This document shows, piece after piece, positions 10,808 to 17,532 of a stretch of DNA of 64,000 bases. The position numbers and the translations under genes are program-made. The DNA is from Clostridia bacterium (GTDB taxonomy: Bacteria; Bacillota; Clostridia; Acetivibrionales; DSM-2933). How positions within the stretch are numbered: the first letter of the stretch is position 1; each line of letters begins with the position of its first letter. The notes below the pieces were generated by a model, which saw only the letters and a list, made by a program, of their open reading frames with translations, searched no databases and had not been told where the DNA came from. The DNA lies in NCBI GenBank assembly GCA_026416815.1, contig JAOAEJ010000052.1, positions 1 to 64,000 of the forward strand. The letters are read 5' to 3'.

Positions 10808-11866
10808 ATGGTGGGATATTTGTTGATTAAAAAGGTGATGTGTTTACTTGTGTTATCCACACTGATATTAACTTCTTGCGGATATAATAAGAGTGCTGAA
10901 AACACGCCTGTAGAAAAGCAGGAGTTTCATATGGGGACCATAATAACTGAAAAGGTTTATGGTGCTCAGGCGCAGATAGCCGCAGATGAGGCGATGAAAA
11001 GAATAAAGCAGATAGAAGATTTGATGACTATTAACGTTCCGGGAAGTGAAATAGGTAGGCTCAACGAGGAAGCGGGAAAAAACGAAGTAAAATTAAGTGA
11101 AGAATCAATTTATGTAATTGAAACATCTAAAAAATTTGCAGAGCTAAGTGACGGAAGCTTTGATGTTACAGTAGGACCGCTTGTAAAGACGTGGGGGATA
11201 TTTACCGAACACCCCAGAGTACCATCAAAAGAAGAAATTAAAAGTCTTTTAAGTCTTGTAGGCTATAAAGATTTATCTATAGATAGTAAAAAGCTTACTG
11301 CAAAGCTTGCAAGACCTAGACAGATTGCCGATCTTGGTGGAATAGCAAAGGGCTATGCCGGTGATGCTGCTATAGAGGTATATAAAGATTATGGTATTAA
11401 TTCAGCATTCATAAACCTTGGAGGAAATGTGGTGGTACTTGGTGGAAAGCCTGATGGTAGCCCATGGAAGATAGGAGTTCAGAACCCAAGAGCTGAGAAT
11501 GGAAAGTATGTAGGTATACTATCGGTTAAGGATAAGGCTGTAGTATCATCGGGGGATTATGAGAGATACTTTGAAAAAGATGGAGTGAGATACCACCATA
11601 TTATAGACCCCAAAACAGGATATCCATCCAACTCGGATTTAATCGGAACAACAATTGTGGCGGATAAATCTATCGAGGCCGATGCTTTGTCAACTGCAAC
11701 TTTTATTTTAGGTCTGGATAAAGGAATGAAGCTGATTGAAAGCCTTGATGGTGTAGATGCTGTATTTATCAGTAAAGATAAAAAGGTATATGTAACTAAG
11801 GGGTTAAAGGATGTTTTTGCCTTCAATGATGAAAGCGGGGAGTACCAATATGTTGAAAAAAGGTGA
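10808..11866 (+). CDS. apbE: FAD:protein FMN transferase (ApbE / FmnB-like), lipoprotein
   Basis: This protein of about 350 residues starts with a lipoprotein signal (LLVLSTLILTSC). The ApbE fold follows, with EFHMGTIITEKVYG, GSFDVTVGPLVKTWG, the conserved IADLGGIAKGYAGDAA, AFINLGGNVVVLGG and HHIIDPKTGYPSNSDL with the catalytic and Mg-binding residues. ApbE moves FMN from FAD to Thr in DxxSGAT-type motifs of exported proteins; the gene just upstream encodes such a substrate, and another is encoded at 49.2 kb. In EET loci this role is called FmnB. An ATG at 10808 has no good ribosome binding site, while a TTG at 10823 lies 6 bases after GGTGGGA and may be the real start. Confidence 0.9.
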   Translation: MVGYLLIKKVMCLLVLSTLILTSCGYNKSAENTPVEKQEFHMGTIITEKVYGAQAQIAADEAMKRIKQIEDLMTINVPGSEIGRLNEEAGKNEVKLSEESIYVIETSKKFAELSDGSFDVTVGPLVKTWGIFTEHPRVPSKEEIKSLLSLVGYKDLSIDSKKLTAKLARPRQIADLGGIAKGYAGDAAIEVYKDYGINSAFINLGGNVVVLGGKPDGSPWKIGVQNPRAENGKYVGILSVKDKAVVSSGDYERYFEKDGVRYHHIIDPKTGYPSNSDLIGTTIVADKSIEADALSTATFILGLDKGMKLIESLDGVDAVFISKDKKVYVTKGLKDVFAFNDESGEYQYVEKR

Positions 11867-12224
11867 TATAATATTAGTTGGTATCATCGTTTTAGGTATA
11901 CTGATGGGTTTTGGGTGGAACAGATTTAACGCAAGTAATGATACAGGCAATATTGCTGTCATTAAGCAGAACGATAGAGTAATTAAAAGAATAAACCTTG
12001 ATACAATAAATAAACCTGAAAAAGTAGAGATTTTGGGGGATTATAAGGAAGTAGTATTGGTTGAAAAAGGCAGGATAAGATTTGAGGATGCTGATTGCCC
12101 GGATAAAGTATGTGTTAAAACCGGTTGGTTATCGAACAAAGGTGATATAGCGGTTTGCTTGCCTAATAAGGCTATGATAAAAATTGAGGGTGAGTCTGAG
12201 CGTCTAGATGGAGTTGCATATTAA
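11850..12224 (+). CDS. NusG domain II-like extracellular protein (EetA-like)
   Basis: This 124-residue protein has one N-terminal transmembrane helix (about 7-23). A small domain follows with the NusG_II family signature DCPDKVCVKTGWLSNKGD and VCLPNKAMIKIEG, which contains three Cys. The family is exported and usually found beside Gx transporters. In the Listeria EET locus the equivalent is EetA, which is needed for electron transfer from quinone to the extracellular flavoprotein, by a mechanism not fully known. The start at 11850 overlaps apbE by 17 bases and follows GCGGGGA, indicating translational coupling. Confidence 0.82.
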   Translation: MLKKGDIILVGIIVLGILMGFGWNRFNASNDTGNIAVIKQNDRVIKRINLDTINKPEKVEILGDYKEVVLVEKGRIRFEDADCPDKVCVKTGWLSNKGDIAVCLPNKAMIKIEGESERLDGVAY

Positions 12225-12242
12225 ATGATTTTAGTTGGTATC

Positions 12243-12369
12243 GCTATATAAATTGCGATAATAATATTACAAGGAAAAATTTGATTATCGCAATATAACT
12301 TAAGGTAACAAATTGCAAAAAAGATTTAGGGAGATGTTCGTTGTAGATTCTTTTTTGCAATTTATATAG
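12243..12369 (+). repeat. MITE copy 2, 127 bp with perfect 13-bp terminal inverted repeats
   Basis: CTATATAAATTGC at the left end and GCAATTTATATAG at the right end are perfect reverse complements. Inside are two further inverted repeats: ATTGCGATAAT/ATTATCGCAAT (12251-12261 with 12283-12293) and a 15-base arm pair starting AAATTGCAAAAAAGA (12310-12324 with 12349-12363). There is no coding capacity, so it is a non-autonomous miniature element. It is inserted between the eetA- and eetB-like genes, 17 bases before the second start codon. Confidence 0.88.
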
Positions 12370-12386
12370 TTAGAACAGGAGTAGTT

Positions 12387-12896
12387 ATGAAAAGTACCAG
12401 AAGACTTGTATTGCTTGCTTTGTTAGTTTCTCAAGCATTGATTTTATCAGTAGTAGAATCGTGGATACCTATACCAATTCCTATACCGGGTGTGAAACTG
12501 GGTCTTGCCAATATAATTACTTTAGTTACCATTATTTTTTTCGGTTATAGGGAGGCTCTATTGGTTGTGCTTGTAAGGTGTCTGCTTTCCTCCATGTTCG
12601 GAGGCGGTTTTGTAATTTTCCTTTTTAGTATGGCAGGTGGAATATTGAGTACTCTTGTTATGGCATTTTTATATAATAAAATATCAAGGGTATTTAGTAT
12701 AGTAGGGGTTAGTATTGCTGGTGCAGTTATGCACAATGTAGGACAGCTGGCGGTAGCAAGCGTTTTTATGAAAGATTTGTCTGTAATGTACTATCTTCCG
12801 GTGCTGCTTGTATCAGGGGTTATAATGGGCTGCTTTGTGGGAATTTGCAGCAAACTTTTAGTATCAGCACTACAACGGTCAAAAGCACTGCAATAG
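12387..12896 (+). CDS. Gx transporter family membrane protein (EetB-like / HepA-like)
   Basis: This 169-residue membrane protein has about five helices. The N-terminal half carries PIPIPGVKLGLANIITL and a glycine-rich stretch (SSMFGGGFVIFLFSMAGG), typical of the Gx transporter family, formerly annotated as heptaprenyl diphosphate synthase component I. The family resembles the membrane S-components of ECF transporters. In EET loci this position is EetB, partner of the NusG-II protein upstream and of the polyprenyl synthase downstream. The ribosome binding site AGGAG lies just right of the MITE, so its transcription may pass through the inserted element. Confidence 0.85.
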   Translation: MKSTRRLVLLALLVSQALILSVVESWIPIPIPIPGVKLGLANIITLVTIIFFGYREALLVVLVRCLLSSMFGGGFVIFLFSMAGGILSTLVMAFLYNKISRVFSIVGVSIAGAVMHNVGQLAVASVFMKDLSVMYYLPVLLVSGVIMGCFVGICSKLLVSALQRSKALQ

Positions 12897-13025
12897 TGTC
12901 TGGTGAGGTGACTTTTTTCTAAATCATTAGGGCACATTAAAGGTATAGAAAAGAGTAGGTGAAAATTTGTTTTATGAAGACAATAGCTGTTGATTACTAC
13001 TCTGTTTTGAATGGAGTTGATATAA

Positions 13026-13985
13026 ATGTGGGGTAAATATACTGAGATTAAAAGTGAATTAGACCAGGTAGAGGAGCTTATAAAAGAGAGTATTACATCA
13101 AGAAATAATCTTCTTTCAGAGATAGTAAAGGAGCTTCTCCAAGCTGGGGGAAAAAGATTAAGGCCGGCGTTTGTAATACTATCTGCGAAGTTTGGAAAAT
13201 ATAACAGGAAAAAAGTTTTACCCCTAGCTGGTGCTTTTGAAGTACTGCATACTGCTACTCTTGTACACGACGATGTCATAGATTGTTCTAAAATGCGCAG
13301 GGGTAAAGTAACGGTGCATGAAAAGTATGGTGTTGACATGGCGGTATACACAGGAGATTTTTTATTCACAAAAGCAGTTCTGATGCTGTCAAAAGGTGTG
13401 CCTGCGGATAAGCTGGATATTGTTGCCACAGCTATAAAAACTATATGTGAAGGTGAGGTAGATCAGTATCAAGGAAGGTATAATGCCAATACCACAGTAC
13501 TTGCATATTTAAAAAGGATAAGCAGAAAAACTGCAGTATTATTTAGTGCAGCATGCAGCCTTGGGGCTTTTACAGCAAAATGCTCACCAGGGACAATTAG
13601 AAGGCTGGCTAAGTTTGGATTTTGCTATGGTATGGCTTTTCAGTTAAGGGATGATTTGAATGATTTCCTATGTGATGCAAGTAAAACCGGAAAACCTGCG
13701 GGAAATGATATAGCTAAAGGTGTCATGACTTTGCCGGCTATATATGCTCTAAATAAAAACGATAGGTTTAGAGAGATTTTAGACGGTGTGATGACTGGCA
13801 AAAAAGGTGCTTCAGAAGAGGAGCTTGCACATGTTGTAGATTTGATTACCAAAAATGGGGGCATAGACTATACACGGTCTGTACTTGAAGCCTATATAGA
13901 AAGGGGCCTTAGATTTCTTGAAGGTCTGCCTGAAAACAGTTATAAAGCCGCATTTAAGGAACTCATAGAAGGTTTGGCTGTATAG
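13026..13985 (+). CDS. Polyprenyl diphosphate synthase (DmkB-like)
   Basis: This 319-residue all-helical trans-prenyltransferase has GGKRLRPAFVILSAK near residue 45, the first Asp-rich motif LVHDDVIDCSKMRRG (about 80-94) and the second Asp-rich motif FQLRDDLNDF. These bind Mg2+ and the allylic and homoallylic diphosphates during chain elongation. The enzyme makes the polyprenyl tail that the UbiA-type enzyme at 6.85 kb attaches to the naphthoquinone head, the DmkB role in EET loci. It lies 129 bases after the EetB-like gene on the same strand. A terminator follows at 14025. Confidence 0.87.
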   Translation: MWGKYTEIKSELDQVEELIKESITSRNNLLSEIVKELLQAGGKRLRPAFVILSAKFGKYNRKKVLPLAGAFEVLHTATLVHDDVIDCSKMRRGKVTVHEKYGVDMAVYTGDFLFTKAVLMLSKGVPADKLDIVATAIKTICEGEVDQYQGRYNANTTVLAYLKRISRKTAVLFSAACSLGAFTAKCSPGTIRRLAKFGFCYGMAFQLRDDLNDFLCDASKTGKPAGNDIAKGVMTLPAIYALNKNDRFREILDGVMTGKKGASEEELAHVVDLITKNGGIDYTRSVLEAYIERGLRFLEGLPENSYKAAFKELIEGLAV

Positions 13986-14024
13986 TCTTAAAATTGTTCA
14001 ATAAAAATACTTTGCATTATCAAT

Positions 14025-14066
14025 AAGGAGTTGTCCTGAAAACTATTTTTCGGGAGGCTCCTTTGC
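14025..14066 (+). terminator. Terminator of the EET plus-strand genes
   Basis: AAGGAG...TCCTG pairs imperfectly with CGGGAGG...CTCCTT, followed by a T-rich stretch. It lies 40 bases after the polyprenyl synthase stop codon. Confidence 0.65.
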
Positions 14067-14347
14067 TTTTTATATAGGTTCTTTCTTTTAGATATAGCAA
14101 TGGAAGATTCCGATTTTGGATGTTTGAAAATCATTCACAAATCTACAGTAAATATTGCAAATATTTTTGTATGTTTTGTAATTGATTTCCGAATTTATAT
14201 TAAATTTACACAAAAAGATTGAAGGTGTGCGATTCTTTTTATGGTACAAATCCCAATTCCAATTATTTTTTACAAATGCTAGAATTTTAATATGAAAAGC
14301 GCGCAAAAGGAAACACAATAAACTACAAACATTAGGAGGTTATTATT

Positions 14348-15142
14348 ATGAAAAGCAAAAGGTTAATGTCAATTATTATGATGATAGTAATATTTATAAC
14401 AACTATATTCGGATTTAGCAGTACTGCTTTTGCAGACAGTAACCCTGTAAAACTTTTGTTTTCAAAAACAACTCCATATTATGGAGCTGAGGTTGGTTTT
14501 TATTTTTCCGGATATGTCGAAGTCGAGAACTTGGCTTATGCTAAAAACGTGACGGTATATTATTCAACATCAGATGCACCGGATGTTTTCAAGTCAGTTC
14601 CCGCCACTTATGTTAAGAGTACTGACAGTACCCATGAAGCATGGTTTTATGTAGTGTTTATACCATATAATACATATAAAGGTCATACAATTGTAAAGCA
14701 TTATGTAAAATACGACATAAACGGATCATCCTATATAGACGATAACAATGGCGCATACTACCGGTTAGGTTATGGATATGATCCCGGAGTACCGCAGATA
14801 AACCTGGCAAAGTCTGAACTTGTCCTTGATCAGGCAAGCATCTTAGGCAATACTTTATCAGGATATATTTATCTTAAAAATATAGACTATGATAAGGATG
14901 TAAAAGTCAGATATACTTTAGATGACTGGGCTACATACGAGGAAGTGTATGCCACATATAATAGCAGTCTTTACTCGTCGGGCTTTGAGTTATGGTCTTT
15001 CAGTACTGGAGTACCGATAGGTGTCAGCGGAGTGAAATTCGCTATATCATATACTGCCAATGGAATAACTTACTGGGATAACAATTTCGACAGAAATTAC
15101 ACCGTAAGTGCACCAGGCACTGTATCAACATTTGAACATTAA
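14348..15142 (+). CDS. Secreted protein with two CBM21-type starch-binding modules
   Basis: This 264-residue protein has a signal peptide (residues 1 to about 29, ending SSTAFA). Two tandem modules follow (about 30-140 and 150-258) with the CBM21 pattern: VENLAYAKNVTVYYSTSDAP in the first, IYLKNIDYDKDVKVRYTLDDW in the second, and a closing SYTANGITYWDNNFDRNY. CBM21 modules bind starch or glycogen and are usually fused to amylases or glucoamylases. Here they form a free-standing exported protein directly upstream of an alpha-amylase, so the pair probably works together on extracellular starch. The ribosome binding site is AGGAGG. It has its own terminator. Confidence 0.75.
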   Translation: MKSKRLMSIIMMIVIFITTIFGFSSTAFADSNPVKLLFSKTTPYYGAEVGFYFSGYVEVENLAYAKNVTVYYSTSDAPDVFKSVPATYVKSTDSTHEAWFYVVFIPYNTYKGHTIVKHYVKYDINGSSYIDDNNGAYYRLGYGYDPGVPQINLAKSELVLDQASILGNTLSGYIYLKNIDYDKDVKVRYTLDDWATYEEVYATYNSSLYSSGFELWSFSTGVPIGVSGVKFAISYTANGITYWDNNFDRNYTVSAPGTVSTFEH

Positions 15143-15202
15143 GAACTTGCGGATTTTGTTGTAAATTCATATAGAATATAAAATTAACAAATGTCGGAGT
15201 AA

Positions 15203-15232
15203 CAAAAAAGGCAGCTGAAGCTGCCTTTTTTG
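15203..15232 (+). terminator. Terminator of the CBM21 protein gene
   Basis: AAAAAAGGCAGC and GCTGCCTTTTTT form a perfect 12-bp stem with a TGAA loop, running into a T-run. Confidence 0.88.
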
Positions 15233-15429
15233 TATAAGAATAGCAATATGTAAAAACTCATAAAAAATTTACTAAAAATTAAACGAAATTTGGTGAAATG
15301 TAACAAAAACGCCTCTGGAAAATATGTTAAAATGTCAATAGAATTAACTTCCAATAATGTTATACAATTAAACCGGTTCACCAATATAAATATAGAGCAG
15401 GTGAATACATAAATTCGGAGGTGTATTGG

Positions 15430-16866
15430 ATGTTAAAGTATCGTAAAGGGATCGTAAAGAAAGTAGCGGTTCTAGGTTGTACAGTTTTATTGACATTATC
15501 AATGGGCTTCAGTGCTACAGCAGGCGTAATGATGCAGGGCTTCTATTGGGATGTACCTGCAGGCGGTACATGGTGGAATACCATGAAATCTAAAGCATAT
15601 GAACTCCGCAACATGGCAGGAGGATACGGAATCAATAGGATATGGTTCCCACCTGCTTCAAAGGGCCAGGGAGGCGGCTATTCAATGGGGTATGATCCAC
15701 ATGACTACTATGATTTGGGTCAATACAATCAGGATGGAACAACCGAGACAAGGTTCGGTTCACAAGCAGAGTTAAAGGCAGCTATTGCACAGTACAAAAC
15801 TTACGGGATTTCTGCTATGGCTGATATCGTATTAAACCATCGTTCAGGGGGTGGAAGTGAATGGAACCCTAAAACAAATAGCAATACCTGGACTAACTTT
15901 GCAAATACTGCAAGCGGTAAGGCACAATGGCACTGGGATTCATTCCATCCGAATAATTACTGCAGCGGCGACGAAGGGGCCTTTGCTGGATTTCCTGATG
16001 TATGTTACACTGCAGGTAGTGCGTACAACGATATGAAGACATGGATGAACTGGCTGAAGAGTTCTACCAATGCGGGATTTGACAGCTGGAGGTTTGACTA
16101 TGTGAAAGGATTTGGTCCATGGGTAGTAAAAGATATGAAGGCAGCTACAGGTGGTGCTTTCAGTATAGGGGAGTTATGGGATGCCAATACTACTACCCTT
16201 GATAACTGGGCTAATGCTTCGGGTGCTTCGGTATTTGACTTTGCTCTTTACTACACAATGAAAGATATATGCAACAACACCGGCGGCGGCGGGTATCTGC
16301 CAAACGTATTCGACTATAGCAAGTCCTATGCAGCTAAGAACCCATATAAAGCAGTAACCTTTGTGGGTAACCATGATACTGATGAAATAACAACCGATAA
16401 GATGATGGCATATGCATTCACATTGACATACCAGGGGTATCCATGTATCTTCTGGAAGGATTACTATAACTACGGCCTTGCTAGCGGTGGCGGAAACGGC
16501 AGTGGCTGGGGTAATGGTATAAAACAGCTGGTATGGGCAAGAGAAAAGCTTGCTAACGGAAGCCCGAATATTCAGATTATGAAGAGTAACGACGGCGACT
16601 GTATAATTTATGGAAGTCATGGATCGTCTAGTACGGCACCAGGTTACATCGTTGTTATCAACGACAGCTCCTCGGGCTGGAAGGGTGGATGGGTACAGAC
16701 CGGAAACAGTTACCTGAAAGGCAAAACATTAAAAGCTTATGCATGGTCCTCTACAGTGAGTGGGCAGAACTATGCGCCAGCCAACAAAAACTGTGATACT
16801 AATGGTTGGGTTGAAGTATATGCTCCCCCAAGAGGATATGCGGTTTACTCTGTAAATGGATTCTAA
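15430..16866 (+). CDS. Secreted alpha-amylase, GH13 (archaeal type, subfamily 7-like)
   Basis: This 478-residue protein has a signal peptide (cleavage near MGFSATAG) and a complete GH13 (beta/alpha)8 domain. The catalytic triad can be assigned: nucleophile Asp about 223 (SWRFDYVKGF), acid/base Glu about 248 (GELWD) and Asp about 316 (VGNHDTDE). The start MMQGFYWDVPAGGTWW, ASKGQGGGYSMGYDPHDYYDLG and the Cys-flanked CSGDEGAFAGFPDVC closely follow Thermococcus/Pyrococcus alpha-amylases. It hydrolyses internal alpha-1,4 bonds of starch outside the cell. No dockerin or SLH is present. The ATG at 15430 is preferred to the in-frame GTG at 15421, which overlaps the GGAGGTG ribosome binding site. Confidence 0.92.
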   Translation: MLKYRKGIVKKVAVLGCTVLLTLSMGFSATAGVMMQGFYWDVPAGGTWWNTMKSKAYELRNMAGGYGINRIWFPPASKGQGGGYSMGYDPHDYYDLGQYNQDGTTETRFGSQAELKAAIAQYKTYGISAMADIVLNHRSGGGSEWNPKTNSNTWTNFANTASGKAQWHWDSFHPNNYCSGDEGAFAGFPDVCYTAGSAYNDMKTWMNWLKSSTNAGFDSWRFDYVKGFGPWVVKDMKAATGGAFSIGELWDANTTTLDNWANASGASVFDFALYYTMKDICNNTGGGGYLPNVFDYSKSYAAKNPYKAVTFVGNHDTDEITTDKMMAYAFTLTYQGYPCIFWKDYYNYGLASGGGNGSGWGNGIKQLVWAREKLANGSPNIQIMKSNDGDCIIYGSHGSSSTAPGYIVVINDSSSGWKGGWVQTGNSYLKGKTLKAYAWSSTVSGQNYAPANKNCDTNGWVEVYAPPRGYAVYSVNGF

Positions 16867-16880
16867 TAAAAGTAAAAACA

Positions 16881-16916
16881 AAGGAGCGTTCAGAAATGAA
16901 CTGCTCCTTGTTTTTT
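16881..16916 (+). terminator. Terminator of the alpha-amylase gene
   Basis: AAGGAGC...GTTC pairs with GAACTGCTCCTT, followed by GTTTTTTATT. Confidence 0.88.
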
Positions 16917-17149
16917 ATTCTGATATATATCTAAACCGAATACCAATATACAAAAGTCTAAATACGCCAAAATTTATTGAATATGCATAGAAAAAATATA
17001 AAATATGTGCACTATGCGAATAGAAATAAAAATTCCAAAAGGTTATAATTGGAAATAACCCGCTTAATTACTTTATATCATAGATAGAAAAATAGAGAAA
17101 AAGACAAAGGTATAGTGTGTGGAAGTATCAGTAAAACTACCGAAAGCAC

Positions 17150-17300
17150 AAAGTTTTCGGTAACTAGAATAGTATTTATGTTGCCGTTGGAAGCAGAGGA
17201 TTTTGCGAACAACGAGCATAATATCTATACAAATACCCTGTTAATACAGCCGGGTAGCTCCAACGGCAACAGTACTATTTCTAGCTAAATGAGTATTAGT
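17150..17300 (+). ncRNA. Candidate structured RNA or long inverted repeat element
   Basis: Within the 666-base gap before priA, two arms form a closing stem of about 26 bp. The left arm runs from CTAGAATAGTA at 17164 through GTTGCCGTTGGA; the right arm runs through TCCAACGGCAACAGTACT to CTAG at about 17286. The inner region holds a second hairpin (TACCC.TG/CAG..GGGTA, about 17243-17266) and single-stranded pockets. A small hairpin CTACCGAAA/TTTTCGGTA precedes it. No open reading frame covers it. A rod with an internal bubble recalls 6S RNA, but I cannot confirm the family; a transposon-like palindrome is the alternative. Confidence 0.4.
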
Positions 17301-17388
17301 ACGATTTGGGTTTAATTGAGTAAAGATTATACGTTTTATATACTGAAAGTTTATAGAGAAGATATGTGATAGAGGGCGTTAGTAATGT

Positions 17389-17426
17389 AAAAAGTGGTAT
17401 ACATGTGTATACCACTTTTTTTATTG
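17389..17426 (+). terminator. Strong terminator upstream of priA
   Basis: AAAAAGTGGTATACA and TGTATACCACTTTTT form a perfect 15-bp stem with a T-run. No protein gene ends here, so it probably terminates a small RNA transcribed from the preceding structured interval. Confidence 0.85.
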
Positions 17427-17532
17427 CTGACGGGTCAGGGCACTGCTATAATGTATCTGGGTAATGGGTTGGCTATACTATATTTATATGTATGACTTTT
17501 TAAATGAATCTACTTTTGCAGAAGGGACTAAT

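Noticed and set aside
17150-17300. Assigning the pre-priA inverted repeat to the dispersed palindromic family
   Set aside because: Neither its arms (GTTGCCGTTGGA) nor its core share the TTAGTGATT...AAAATCAC order of the five family copies.
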